Shown piece by piece: positions 1 to 10,180 of a DNA stretch of 64,000 nt (the stretch's first letter is position 1; each line of letters opens with the position of its first letter). The stretch covers positions 1-64,000 of the forward strand of contig JBDHTX010000026.1 of assembly GCA_039808885.1 (NCBI GenBank). Direction: 5' to 3'. The translations under genes were made by a program, and so were the position numbers. A model generated the notes under the pieces. The model ran no database searches and was not told the origin of the DNA. It saw nothing but the letters and a program-made list of their open reading frames with translations. Source of the stretch: Dongia_A sp039808885. Its GTDB lineage: Bacteria; Pseudomonadota; Alphaproteobacteria; Dongiales; Dongiaceae.

Positions 1-294
1 GGCCGCAACGCGCTGATCGCCGACGAGGTGCAGAGCAAGGGCACCGTCAACCACACGCCGCTCTATGTGCGCGAGGTGGTGAAGCGGGCATTGGAACTCG
101 GCGCCTCCGCCCTCATCCTGGCGCACAACCACCCGACCGGCGACCCCTCGCCGTCCCGCGACGACATCGCCCTGACCCGCGAGGTGAAGAACGCGCTGCA
201 CACCGTCGGCGTCAGCCTCCACGACCACATCATCGTCGGCCGCAAGGGCCATTGCTCCCTGCGCTCTATGAACGTGATCGACGGGTGGAAATAG
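1..294 (+). CDS. radC: RadC family JAB-domain protein (5' truncated by window)
   Basis: Only the last 97 residues are in the window; the frame is open from base 1. The visible part is the C-terminal half of a RadC/JAB (MPN-like) domain with the signature HNHPTGDPSPSRDD at visible residues 42-55, which carries the predicted zinc-binding His-x-His and downstream Asp of the JAMM motif, and a second conserved stretch HDHIIVG. RadC proteins are historically called DNA repair proteins, but their biochemical role is unsettled. The stop at 292-294 overlaps the 3' end of the convergent permease gene by about 29 bases. Confidence 0.93.
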   Translation, partial: GRNALIADEVQSKGTVNHTPLYVREVVKRALELGASALILAHNHPTGDPSPSRDDIALTREVKNALHTVGVSLHDHIIVGRKGHCSLRSMNVIDGWK

Positions 295-1234
295 ACGCGC
301 CTCCGATCGGCCGCAGCGCGACCATCATGCCGAACGTGACAGCGCCGACACCGATCATGTCGGCGATGCTTGGGACTTCCGACAAAAGCGGTATCGCGAC
401 CAGCGTGGTGATGCATGGAACCGCCGCGGTGAAGAGCGCCATCCGGTCCGGCCCCAGAGCGGCCACCGCGCGCGTGTAGACAAAGATCGAGACCGCGCCG
501 ATGAGCACGCCTTGCACGCCGGCCTGCAGCAGCAGCTCACGATGGCCGACGAGTAAGATGGCCTTCGCGGGCAGCAGGAGATAGACCGGCAGGAAGCAGC
601 ACATCGAGAACACCGCCACGATCGATGCGCCTTGCGCCGGCGGCAGCCCCAGCCGGCGCGACAGCACGCCATAGCTCGACCAGAGCAGCGATGCCACCAG
701 CAGGCAGCCGTCGCCCAGCAGCTGCCGGGGGCTCGCTCCAGCGACGCTGTCATAGGCCATGAGCGCGACGCCGGTCGCAATCAGCACGATTCCAACGACC
801 TGGGATCGCGGCACGTGTCGCCGCTGTATCAAGCCCATGATCGCCCATGTGAACAGCGGCAGCGTGCCATGCAGCAGCACCGCGCCGTGTGCGGCCGGAG
901 CCAGCGAAAAGCCGGCGTAGGCGAACACCGCAAAACCCAGCCCGCCGAAGAACGCAAGCGCCGCCGCTTCGCGCCAGGTCACGGCAGAGAGACCGTGGCG
1001 CAGCAGGACCGGCATCAGGAGCAGGCCGCCGATGCCGAACCGAAGTGCCGCCAGGTCGGGCAGCGAGAGCGATGAAGTCAGGCCCAACCGCGAGACCAGC
1101 GTGAAGCTCGAGAACAGGAACACCGACACGACGCCGCACAGCGTGCCGACCGCCCGCTCGCGGCTCCCGATCTGCGCCGCACGGCCATTCTTTTGGTGCG
1201 GCCGAGCGGCGCCCGCCTGCCTGGTCATTTCCAT
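266..1234 (-). CDS. EamA/DMT family permease
   Basis: A protein of about 322 residues with some ten hydrophobic segments in two homologous halves, typical of the drug/metabolite transporter (EamA) fold in the inner membrane. The first segment, GTLCGVVSVFLFSSFTLVSR, and the Pro/Gly-rich helices match the family; the substrate cannot be read from sequence. The frame could start at GTG 1246, ATG 1234 or ATG 1228; no clear ribosome site decides, so 1234 is a compromise. The hydrophilic tail (SISTRRSRS) runs into the end of convergent radC. It is one of three DMT-type permeases in the window (also 5608 and 30726). Confidence 0.85.
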   Translation of the reverse strand: MEMTRQAGAARPHQKNGRAAQIGSRERAVGTLCGVVSVFLFSSFTLVSRLGLTSSLSLPDLAALRFGIGGLLLMPVLLRHGLSAVTWREAAALAFFGGLGFAVFAYAGFSLAPAAHGAVLLHGTLPLFTWAIMGLIQRRHVPRSQVVGIVLIATGVALMAYDSVAGASPRQLLGDGCLLVASLLWSSYGVLSRRLGLPPAQGASIVAVFSMCCFLPVYLLLPAKAILLVGHRELLLQAGVQGVLIGAVSIFVYTRAVAALGPDRMALFTAAVPCITTLVAIPLLSEVPSIADMIGVGAVTFGMMVALRPIGGASISTRRSRS

Positions 1235-1277
1235 CGTCGGACCCACTGCTCGGAGAGAGGGACGCAGCGTCGGCGGC

Positions 1278-1955
1278 TCAAACGACGGCGGGGTTTCTCA
1301 GGCCGGCCAGAACCGCGAGGAGCGCGGTGGGCTCCGGTCGCACCGTGTAGTCCGGATGGGCCTCCGCATAGCGGATTTGCCCCTGGCGATCGATCACGAA
1401 GCGCGCGGGAACAGGCAAGGACCAGCTGCCGTCGCCGTTGAATGCGGGCAGATCGACGCCAAGCTGCTTGTACAGTTCGATCAGATAGTCCGGCAGCCGA
1501 TAGCGCAGCCCGTAGCGGTCCGCGACGGAATTCGCCGGGTCACTGAGGATATCAAAACTGAGCCTATGCTCGGCGATCGACTTCCGGCTGTTGACCGGCG
1601 TTTGTGGTGTGATCGCCACGAGCGTCGCCCCCATGGCTCTGATCTGCGCCGCGTGGAGCTCCAGTTCCTTCAGATCAATATTGCAATACGGACACCAGAT
1701 TCCGCGATAGAAGCTGAGAGCCACCGGCCCCGCGGCGATCAGATCGGCGAGGCGAACGATCTCTCCGCCGGAATTCGTGAGCGCGAACTCGGGCGCCGGA
1801 CCTCCACTCGGCACTCTCTCGGCGATGCCCGACGCGACCAGTTCGTCGGTCGCGCGCTTCATGATTCCGTGGACACCCGGCGGCACGCGCTCGAACGGTG
1901 GCTTGCCGGATTGGAACTGCGCCTTGAACGCGGAAAGCTTCTCCTGAAGGGACAC
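1278..1955 (-). CDS. Peroxiredoxin-like AhpC/TSA family protein
   Basis: Thioredoxin-fold protein of 225 residues. Near residue 110 the motif FYRGIWCPYCN places the putative peroxidatic Cys in a CPYC arrangement, as in the PRX-like subfamily annotated AhpC/TSA; thiol-dependent peroxide reduction in the cytosol is the expected role. I prefer the GTG at 1955 because GGAG lies six bases upstream. The longer frame to 2021 would translate the operator region and adds residues without family character. It is divergent from the TetR gene at 2109, with three identical-pattern operators between them, so induction by an electrophile or oxidant sensed by that repressor is likely (inference). Confidence 0.88.
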   Translation of the reverse strand: MSLQEKLSAFKAQFQSGKPPFERVPPGVHGIMKRATDELVASGIAERVPSGGPAPEFALTNSGGEIVRLADLIAAGPVALSFYRGIWCPYCNIDLKELELHAAQIRAMGATLVAITPQTPVNSRKSIAEHRLSFDILSDPANSVADRYGLRYRLPDYLIELYKQLGVDLPAFNGDGSWSLPVPARFVIDRQGQIRYAEAHPDYTVRPEPTALLAVLAGLRNPAVV

Positions 1956-1993
1956 GGCATTCTCCGGATTTGGGGCTCGCAGCTCCTCCCCGG

Positions 1994-2080
1994 TTTTGTA
2001 ACAACTGGTCAAAAACGGCAATTTTGTAACGCCTAGTCAAAAATATATCAAGCGCGATTTTGTGATATACGTTCAAAAAA
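1994..2080. promoter_or_regulatory. Three TetR-type operators, TTTTG-N11-CAAAA
   Basis: Three 21-base inverted-repeat sites with the same pattern lie at 1994-2014, 2022-2042 and 2058-2078. Each has TTTTG, exactly 11 bases, then CAAAA; the first two also share TTTTGTAAC and GTCAAAAA. Centre-to-centre spacing is 28 and 36 bases. They fill the gap between the divergent peroxiredoxin and TetR genes, the usual place for an autoregulating TetR repressor, and are AT-rich in a GC-rich genome. The sites are seen directly; that this TetR binds them is inferred. Confidence 0.75.
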
Positions 2081-2108
2081 TCGCAACGAATGGGAAGCGC
2101 GAGCGATC

Positions 2109-2774
2109 TTGGGCCGAGCCAAGGAATTCGAAGGCAACGACGTGCTGGACCGGGCGGGCGCATTGTTCTGGCGCCTCGGCTACGACGTGGTCTCGGTGCA
2201 GGAACTGGAATCCGCGACCGGGTTGGGACGGGGCAGCCTGTACAACGCCTTCGGAGACAAGGAAGGCCTGTTCATCGCGGCGCTCGACCGCTATGTCGAC
2301 AAGTACGGCTCGGCGCCGTTCCGGCATTTGAAGGGCCGCGACGTCGGCCGCGGAATACGCCTGATGCTGGATGCGATCATCGAGCGGATGAGCAACCCGG
2401 CCAATCCCCGGGGATGCCTGCTGACCAACAGCAGCCTCGCCTTCGGCACCGGCTCCAGCCGGATCGACTCGCATATAGCCGGCAAGGTGAAGGCCATGGA
2501 GACGCTGCTGGAGGAAGCCATCGGGCGCGCCCGCGACGATGGCCAGATACCTCCGGATGCCGATCCAAGGCAGCTGGCCCGGTTCTATTCCGCCGTGGTG
2601 CAGAGCCTCGGCGTGATGCACAAGGCGCTCGGCGACGCCGCCGCCCTGCGCGACATTGCTACGGTCGCGATGCGCAGCTGGCCGGGCCGACCAGCAATGC
2701 GATCCGCCACATTTCAGCACGCGGCGCCGTCTGGCTCCAGGCACGGAGCGCGAAAGCCAGGCCGCGTTCGATGA
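2109..2774 (+). CDS. TetR/AcrR family transcriptional regulator
   Basis: The 221-residue protein has an N-terminal HTH at about residues 10-55 (the ...SVQELESATGLGRGSLYNAF segment followed by DKEGLF is diagnostic) and a helical ligand domain containing NPRGCLLTNSS, whose Cys is conserved in this subgroup and could be redox active. The start is TTG at 2109; the nearby ATG at 2090 is out of frame. Three operator repeats lie just upstream, so it probably represses itself and the divergent peroxiredoxin gene. The last 40 residues are Arg/Ser/Pro-rich and look like read-through, so the C-terminus may be extended compared with relatives. Confidence 0.88.
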   Translation: MGRAKEFEGNDVLDRAGALFWRLGYDVVSVQELESATGLGRGSLYNAFGDKEGLFIAALDRYVDKYGSAPFRHLKGRDVGRGIRLMLDAIIERMSNPANPRGCLLTNSSLAFGTGSSRIDSHIAGKVKAMETLLEEAIGRARDDGQIPPDADPRQLARFYSAVVQSLGVMHKALGDAAALRDIATVAMRSWPGRPAMRSATFQHAAPSGSRHGARKPGRVR

Positions 2775-2840
2775 CAGCGGATCGGCGGGCTGCCGTGCCC
2801 GAACGCCCCCGCACTGAACCAGATCGAGCGCCGGACGCCT

Positions 2841-3224
2841 GTGGGTGTTGGCCCGGTTCAGGAATTCAATGCAGTGTTCGACCGAGCCTTTGATGACCCC
2901 GCCCATGGTGCGAACCTGCCGGACAGGGCGTATCTGGAAGGCCTGCTGGCTTTGGACCATGTCATCGCGTTGGTCGCGCTCGACGGCCGGAAGGTCGTCG
3001 GCGGCTTGGTCGCCTGTGAGCTGCCGAAGCTCGAGCAGGCGCGGAGCGGGATCCATTTCCGCGATCTCGCGGTCGAAACGGCGCACCGGCGGCGCGGGAT
3101 CGGCACCCGCGTAGAGGTCCTGCACTATGACCCTGCACTAAGACGTCGCCGTGCCAGCGGGGAATTCGCAGGGAAGCCATACCGAACGGGCCATGGCGGA
3201 CAACAACGCGATCTCCTATGCTGA
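2841..3224 (+). pseudogene. GNAT acetyltransferase remnant, AAC(3)-I-like, with internal deletion
   Basis: The first 90 residues read as the front of an AAC(3)-I-like GNAT: AFDDPAH, then YLEGLLALDHVIALVALDG, then VVGGLVACELPKLEQARS, a DLAVETAHRRRGIGT acetyl-CoA motif start, and after that an abrupt jump to VEVLHYDPAL, which resembles the family's C-terminal end. Roughly 40 residues between the R-R-G-I-G loop and the last strand, including most of the acetyl-CoA site, are missing, and the frame then runs on through 28 unrelated residues. I therefore call it a non-functional remnant. The family comparison is from memory of conserved motifs. The GTG start at 2841 is nominal; homology-like sequence begins slightly upstream. 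Confidence 0.72.
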
Positions 3225-3254
3225 TTTTAGCTATTGACCGACCCGGGAATTCTG

Positions 3255-4037
3255 ATGTCCGACCGCATGCCCGTCCTGTTCGTCTCGCACGGCGCCCCCA
3301 CCTTGCCCTTCGACGAGGTTCCGGCACGGCGCTATCTGATCGAGCTGGCGCGCAAGGTGCCGAGGCCGAAGGCGATCCTCTGCGTCTCCGCCCATTGGGA
3401 GGCGCCGGTGCCGAGCCTGAATTCGGGGGCCAGGCTGGAGACGATCCACGATTTCTACGGCTTCCCCAAGGCGCTCTACGAGCTGACCTATGACGCACCC
3501 GGCTCGCCGGAACTGGCGGAGCGCACGGCGGCGCTGCTCCGCGACGCAGGTTACACGCCGCATCTCGACCCCGAGCGCGGCCGCGATCATGGCTGCTGGG
3601 TGCCGCTGATGCTGGCCTGGCCGGCGGCGGAAATTCCGACCATCCAGCTCTCGCTGCTGCGCGGCAAGTCGACCCATGCCCATGTCGCCCTGGGCGAGGC
3701 CATCGCGCCATTGCGCGACGAAGGCATCCTCATCATCGGTTCAGGCGGCGCGGTCCACAACCTGCGGCAGGTTTCCTGGGAGGGTGGCCGCACGCCGCGC
3801 TGGGCGGAGGATTTCCAGACCTGGATGGACCAGCAGCTCGCCGCCGGCAACGTCGACGCGCTCATCGCCTACCGCGCCCAGATCGATTCCGCGCAGATGG
3901 CGCACCCGACCGAGGATCACCTGATGCCGCTCTACGTGGCGATGGGCGCCGGCCTCGCCGACCGCAGCGCGGAAAAGCTGCATGGCAGCTTCACCCATGG
4001 CAGCCTCAGCCTCGCCAGTTACGGCTGGGGCATGTAG
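3255..4037 (+). CDS. Extradiol ring-cleavage dioxygenase, class III (LigB/DODA type)
   Basis: A 260-residue LigB-superfamily enzyme. The N-terminal motif MPVLFVSHGAPTLPF gives the first metal His; CVSAHWEAP, RDHGCWVPL and the C-terminal THGSLSLASYGWG are the other family blocks supplying Fe(II)/Zn ligands. Members open catechol-type rings, such as plant-type DOPA dioxygenases and bacterial YgiD; the natural substrate is unknown. ATG 3255 gives the normal N-terminus; the upstream TTG at 3234 would add seven residues. It sits alone on the plus strand after the GNAT remnant. Confidence 0.9.
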   Translation: MSDRMPVLFVSHGAPTLPFDEVPARRYLIELARKVPRPKAILCVSAHWEAPVPSLNSGARLETIHDFYGFPKALYELTYDAPGSPELAERTAALLRDAGYTPHLDPERGRDHGCWVPLMLAWPAAEIPTIQLSLLRGKSTHAHVALGEAIAPLRDEGILIIGSGGAVHNLRQVSWEGGRTPRWAEDFQTWMDQQLAAGNVDALIAYRAQIDSAQMAHPTEDHLMPLYVAMGAGLADRSAEKLHGSFTHGSLSLASYGWGM

Positions 4038-4183
4038 CCCGCGCTGGGCACCGCGCCGCAATCCCACGACGACGGCGCGGGAATGTAGAAAGATCACACT
4101 CGCCGCAAAACGCCGCCGGTCAGGTTGCGATTGCGTGAACCCTGCCCACATCCGAAAGATTGCTTTGCCCCAGGCAGGCGTGG

Positions 4184-4369
4184 ATGGACAAGCAGATCGT
4201 TGAACGGCGCCGGTTGCTGCAGTGGTGCATCCTCGGCGCGATGGCGGCGCCCGTCGCCATGATGGCCGGCTGCGCGCAGGGCGCGAACAGCCCCCAGCGG
4301 CGCCGGCGCGGCTATGGTGGTGGAAACACGTCCGGCGAGAAATCGGGCGGCGGCGGCGGTCGGAGCTAG
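4184..4369 (+). CDS. Small predicted lipoprotein
   Basis: A 61-residue protein with an ERRRLLQW start, a hydrophobic stretch and a lipobox MAGC near residue 30, followed by a Gly/Ser/Arg-rich tail with no fold. The Arg-rich n-region and lipobox together suggest an exported lipoprotein, perhaps via Tat. ATG 4184 is chosen because upstream codons of the longer frame (from 4160) are unlike a signal peptide. It ends one base before the convergent YkgJ-like gene. No family was recognised. Confidence 0.6.
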   Translation: MDKQIVERRRLLQWCILGAMAAPVAMMAGCAQGANSPQRRRRGYGGGNTSGEKSGGGGGRS

Positions 4370-4720
4370 TCAGCGGGCGAGCCCGTGGCCGGCGGCCTGG
4401 ACGGCGATCTCGCCTAACCCGTGCCGCCGTCGCGCCATGTTGCATTCCTCGTCGCCCGGTTGACAGGCGCGGCAGACATCGGGACGGTTTTCGTAGATCG
4501 AGCAGGCGGTGGATTTGCCGATCTCGCCCTGCAAGGCAGCACAGCGGTCGCCGATGCAGCGCATCCCCGCACCGCCACTCGCGACCAGCGCCACGGGAAT
4601 GCGCGCAAGCGCGGCATCATCTTCAAGGCTGAAGCGTGGCCAGTCCGGCGAATAGGAACAGCAGGCACCGCAGCTCTGGCATGGCGATGCTTGCCAAGTG
4701 GCGCCAGGAGCGGACTCCAT
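4370..4720 (-). CDS. YkgJ family cysteine-cluster protein
   Basis: A 116-residue cytosolic protein built around conserved cysteines: CQSCGACC at residues 14-21, a C-x(4)-C pair in CIGDRC, then ACSIYENRPDVCRAC. This CxxCxxCC pattern defines the YkgJ/Fli-B-related zinc or iron-binding family of unknown biochemical role. The length is normal for the short members. It is followed on the same strand by nothing; its stop abuts the convergent lipoprotein gene. Confidence 0.88.
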   Translation of the reverse strand: MESAPGATWQASPCQSCGACCSYSPDWPRFSLEDDAALARIPVALVASGGAGMRCIGDRCAALQGEIGKSTACSIYENRPDVCRACQPGDEECNMARRRHGLGEIAVQAAGHGLAR

Positions 4721-4738
4721 GCGCGGGCGGCGCGTCCG

Positions 4739-5086
4739 CTATTTCCGCGCCTTGCGCGCGGCGTAGCGGGCATCGCGCGCCGCCTTCTGCTTGGCGGCCA
4801 GTTCAACCGCGGCCTTGGCATCCTCTTCGGCCTTGCGGGCGGCTTCAATCTTCGCCTGCTCGGCACGCTCGGCGGCTTCGACCGCCGCGCGCTCCTGGGC
4901 CGCGCGTTTGGCGGCGGCCTTCTCGGCCTGGCGGGCATCCTTGGCCGCCGCTGCCGCCGCCCGCGCGGCGCGCTGGGCCGGGTCCTCGGCATTGATCCGC
5001 GCCAGGGCCCGCTGCTGCATCGCCTTGCGCGCATCGGCGGCCGAATTCAGCCGCTCGTCGAAATCTCGTCCTTTGAAGGCTTTCAT
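4739..5086 (-). CDS. Ala/Lys-rich coiled-coil protein, DUF6481-like
   Basis: A 115-residue protein beginning MKAFKGRDFDERLNSAADAR and continuing as an almost pure Ala/Lys/Glu/Arg helix to KARK. This is the pattern of the DUF6481 family in alphaproteobacteria; the function is unknown. The start at 5086 has GGAG four bases upstream; the longer open frame to 5176 crosses the grxD terminator hairpin and is rejected. It is probably separately transcribed from grxD, given that hairpin. Confidence 0.75.
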   Translation of the reverse strand: MKAFKGRDFDERLNSAADARKAMQQRALARINAEDPAQRAARAAAAAAKDARQAEKAAAKRAAQERAAVEAAERAEQAKIEAARKAEEDAKAAVELAAKQKAARDARYAARKARK

Positions 5087-5135
5087 GTATCTCCGGTTGG
5101 TTGGATCGGGGCCGGCGAGGTGCCGATCGCCCCAG

Positions 5136-5164
5136 CAGAAAGAGCCGGCCATGCAGGCCGGCTC
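5136..5164 (-). terminator. Hairpin terminator after grxD
   Basis: GAGCCGGCC and GGCCGGCTC form a perfect 9-bp stem with a 5-base loop (5142-5164). Read on the minus strand it lies 25 bases after the grxD stop and is followed by TTTCTG, a weak T tract. Confidence 0.6.
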
Positions 5165-5188
5165 CAGGCAGGTCACGTCGAAGAAAGT

Positions 5189-5530
5189 CTAGGCCGCCTG
5201 GTTGCTGGCGACGCCCTTGGTCTTCAGCAGATCCTGCAATTCGCCGGTCTGGAACATCTCGCGCACGATGTCGCAGCCGCCGACGAATTCGCCCTTCACA
5301 TAGAGCTGCGGCACGGTCGGCCAGGAGGCGAAGTCCTTGATGCCCTGGCGCAGGCCCGGATCGGCCAGCACGTCGATGCCCTTGAACTTCACGCCCATGT
5401 GGCTCAGCACCTGCACCACCGCGGCGGAGAAGCCGCATTGCGGGAAGACCGGCGTGCCCTTCATGTAGAGCACCACGTCGTTGCTGGTGATGTCGTCGCG
5501 GATGCGGTCGAAGACCGGATTGTCGCTCAT
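5189..5530 (-). CDS. grxD: Monothiol glutaredoxin, Grx4/GrxD family
   Basis: A 113-residue monothiol glutaredoxin with the CGFS active site in PQCGFSAAVV (about residues 31-40), upstream VVLYMKGTP, and the glutathione-binding WPTVPQLYVKG and GGCDIVREM motifs. These proteins carry or transfer [2Fe-2S] clusters, often in complex with BolA, which is encoded 1.2 kb upstream on the same strand. The start at 5530 is preceded by GAGGAG. In many alphaproteobacteria grxD follows bolA directly; here rarD and a repeat lie between them. Confidence 0.96.
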   Translation of the reverse strand: MSDNPVFDRIRDDITSNDVVLYMKGTPVFPQCGFSAAVVQVLSHMGVKFKGIDVLADPGLRQGIKDFASWPTVPQLYVKGEFVGGCDIVREMFQTGELQDLLKTKGVASNQAA

Positions 5531-5607
5531 CTCTGCTTCTCCTCGGGCCCGGCCGTCGCGCGGGCGGAATATCTCTCTACCGCATATGGCCGCATTCAGC
5601 GGGGCTG

Positions 5608-6522
5608 TCAATTGCCCGCGCTGTCGCTGCGCCCGCGCCGGCGCCGCAGCGCCGCCGGCTCCGGGAAGAAATACAGCAACAGCCCCAGCCAGATGGCCCC
5701 GAAAGAGACCGCATGGGCCGAGGTAAAGGTCTCGCCGAAGACGAAGACGGCCAAGACCACTTGGCAGGTGGGGTTAAGGTATTGCAGCAGCCCCAGGGTC
5801 GCGAGCTTCAGCCGGTTCGCCGCGGTCGCATAAAGCAGCAGCGGGATCGAGGTCAGCGGCCCCGCCGCCATCATGGCGAGCTTCTGACCCGCCGACCCTG
5901 CGGTGAAGGCGTCCGCGCCCTGGCCGATCTCGACGGCCCAGAAGACCAGCACCGCCGGCATGAGCAGCAGCGTGTCGACGAACAAGCCAGCCGGCGCGGA
6001 GAGCATCAGCGTCTTCTTGCCCAGGCCATAGAGCCCGAAGGTCAGCGCCAGCGTGAGCGCGATCCAGGGCAGCCGGCCCGAGGCGAAGGTCAGCCAGGCG
6101 ACGCCCAGCGCCACCACCACCACCGCGGCGACCTGCAGCGGCTTCAGCCGCTCGCGCAGCACGACGGCGCCGAGCACCACGTTGAACAGCGGGCAGATGA
6201 AATAGCCGAGCCCCGCCTCCAGCGCGTGGCCATTGACCACCGCCCAGATGAAGATCAGCCAGTTGGCCGCCAGGCAAAGCGCCGTTCCCACCGCCATCAA
6301 CGCCCGCCGCCGCTGGCGCAGCAGGGTGACAAGTTCCCTGCGGATCGAGGGCAGCAGCAGCGCCGGCAGCAGGATCACGAAGGACCAGACGATCCGGTGC
6401 ATCATGATCTGCGGCGCCGGCACGAAGGTGAGCGCCTTCAGATACAGCGGCAACCCGCCCCAGAGCAGATACGCGCCGGCCGCGGCGGCAAGGCCGGTTG
6501 AGTTGTCGTTATTCCTTGACAC
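5608..6522 (-). CDS. rarD: RarD-type EamA permease
   Basis: A 304-residue, ten-helix DMT permease. The N-terminus AYLLWGGLPLYLKAL and the HRIVWSF motif are the marks of the RarD (protein RarD, chloramphenicol-sensitive) branch; the length is standard. Substrate unknown; located in the inner membrane. It is co-oriented with and lies between bolA and grxD, separated from bolA by the 186-bp repeat, which suggests that it arrived as a later insertion in the purine-bolA-grxD block (inference). Confidence 0.9.
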   Translation of the reverse strand: MSRNNDNSTGLAAAAGAYLLWGGLPLYLKALTFVPAPQIMMHRIVWSFVILLPALLLPSIRRELVTLLRQRRRALMAVGTALCLAANWLIFIWAVVNGHALEAGLGYFICPLFNVVLGAVVLRERLKPLQVAAVVVVALGVAWLTFASGRLPWIALTLALTFGLYGLGKKTLMLSAPAGLFVDTLLLMPAVLVFWAVEIGQGADAFTAGSAGQKLAMMAAGPLTSIPLLLYATAANRLKLATLGLLQYLNPTCQVVLAVFVFGETFTSAHAVSFGAIWLGLLLYFFPEPAALRRRRGRSDSAGN

Positions 6523-6532
6523 TAAACACCCC

Positions 6533-6717
6533 CTTCCCCCCTCGCGGGGGAAGGATGCGGAGGCTTAGCGAGCAGAGCGAGCTTAGCCGTAGCTGGATGA
6601 GGGGGCGTGCGCCTACAGGCGCACATCGCCGGAGGCGACATTGAGCGATCGACATTCGCTGAAAGACCCGGCGCTGCAATACCCCCCATCCCACCCTTCC
6701 CCCGCAAGGGGGGAAGG
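6533..6717 (+). repeat. 186-bp dispersed repeat, copy A
   Basis: Both ends carry an inverted-repeat hairpin of the type CTTCCCCC-loop-GGGGGAAG (6533-6553 and 6696-6716). The core contains GAGGCTTAGCGA, GAGCTTAGCCGTAGC and a short palindromic variable patch. Copies B (31679-31864, opposite orientation) and C (42092-42277) have the same ends, order and length. No open frame is conserved between copies. It behaves like a non-autonomous intergenic element or a structured RNA spacer. Confidence 0.9.
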
Positions 6718-6762
6718 AGCAGAGCGAGCTGGCCATCGAGATGTGCGCGATCTTGGAGAGAG

Positions 6763-6996
6763 CTACTTCGGCGCCGAGGTTTGCAGGGCCAAGGCGTGCA
6801 GCTGGTCGCCCATGCGGCCGCGCAGGGCGGCATAGACCATCTGGTGCTGCTGCACGCGGCTCTTGCCGGCGAAGGCGGCGGAAATCACCTGGGCGGCATA
6901 GTGGTCGCCGTCGCCGCGCAGATCCTCGATGGTGACCTGGGCATCGGGCAGGGCTTCCTTGATCAGCTGCGCGATCTCGCTTGCTTCCATCGCCAT
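6763..6996 (-). CDS. bolA: BolA family protein
   Basis: A 77-residue BolA-fold protein with IKEALPDAQVTIEDLRGDGDH-type N-terminal strands and the helix-turn HQMVYAALRG, with a His at the C-terminal LHAL position. BolA partners with monothiol glutaredoxin to bind [2Fe-2S] clusters. The start ATG is two bases after the purL stop, with a GGAG at the end of purL, so it is translated from the purL message. This is the usual alphaproteobacterial arrangement. Confidence 0.95.
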   Translation of the reverse strand: MAMEASEIAQLIKEALPDAQVTIEDLRGDGDHYAAQVISAAFAGKSRVQQHQMVYAALRGRMGDQLHALALQTSAPK

Positions 6997-6998
6997 GA

Positions 6999-9205
<2,207 letters not shown>

Positions 9206-9209
<4 letters not shown>

Positions 9210-9895
9210 GACAGCGCCTCCACCATGCTCTGGAACAGCGCCTTGCCGTCGGTCGAGCCCTGCAGGGCCTCGATGGCGTTCTCCGGATGCGGCATCATGC
9301 CCAGCACGTTCTTGGTGCGGTTGAAGATGCCGGCGATGTTGCGGGCCGAGCCGTTCGGGTTGGCGCCGTTGCTCATCGTCCCGTCCGGGGCGCAATAGCG
9401 GAAGGCCACCTGGCCGTTCGCCTCCAGCTCGTCGAGCGTGCGCTCATCGGCAAAGTAGTTGCCGTCATGGTGCGCGACCGGAATGCTCAGCACCTGGCCT
9501 TGCTCATAGCGGCTGGTGAACAGCGATTGCGAGGTCTCGACCTTCAGGCCGACATTGCGACAGACGAATTTCAGGCTGGCATTGCGCAACAGCACGCCCG
9601 GCAGCAGGCCAGCCTCGGTGATGATCTGGAAGCCGTTGCAGATGCCGATCACGGCCATGCCCTTCTCCGCGCGGGCCTTCACCTCGCGCAGCACCGGCGA
9701 ATGGGCGGCGATGGCGCCGCAGCGCAGGTAGTCGCCATAGGAGAACCCGCCCGGCACCAGGACCAGATCGACCTCGGGCAATTCGGTGTCGCGGTGCCAG
9801 ACCATGATCGGCTTCTTGCCCATCACCTGGGTCAAGGCCGCTTCCGCATCCCGCTCTCGGTTGGAGCCGGGGAAGACGACGATGGCAGCTTTCAT
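9206..9895 (-). CDS. purQ: FGAM synthase glutaminase subunit PurQ
   Basis: A 229-residue class I glutamine amidotransferase that supplies ammonia to PurL. The start is MKAAIVVFPGSN; the nucleophile is Cys in VIGICNGFQ (about residue 87), and the catalytic His/Glu pair sits in MMPHPENA near the C-terminus. The longer frame to 9967 runs into purS and is rejected. It follows purS by 11 bases and overlaps purL if purL begins at GTG 9209, which fits translational coupling. Confidence 0.97.
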
Positions 9896-9906
9896 GGGGC
9901 CCTCGC

Positions 9907-10149
9907 TCAGTCGACGAGGTCGATGGCGTAGTTTTCGATGACCGTGTTGGCCAGCAGCTTGGCGCACATCTGGTCGACCGCCTGCTTGGCCTTGGCCTTG
10001 TCGGCCTCCTTCAGGTCGATCTCGATATACTTGCCCTGGCGCACGTCGTTGACCCCGGCGAAGCCCAGCGAGCCCAGCGCATGGGCGATGGCGCGACCCT
10101 GCGGGTCCAGCACGCCGGATTTCAGGGTGATGTGAACGCGCGCCTTCAT
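9907..10149 (-). CDS. purS: FGAM synthase subunit PurS
   Basis: An 80-residue protein matching PurS in length and motif order: VHITLKSGVLDPQG at the start, VNDVRQGKYIEI in the middle and CAKLLANTVIENY at the end. PurS bridges PurL and PurQ in the short-PurL type complex. It lies between purC and purQ with small gaps, in the standard order purC-purS-purQ-purL. Confidence 0.96.
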   Translation of the reverse strand: MKARVHITLKSGVLDPQGRAIAHALGSLGFAGVNDVRQGKYIEIDLKEADKAKAKQAVDQMCAKLLANTVIENYAIDLVD

Positions 10150-10180
10150 CGGGGGTCCTTCTGCTATGGGGTCTTCAGGG

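Noticed and set aside
1956..2021. Upstream extension of the peroxiredoxin frame (MPFLTSCYKTG...)
   Set aside because: It is encoded by the operator repeats, and a GTG with a good ribosome site lies downstream.
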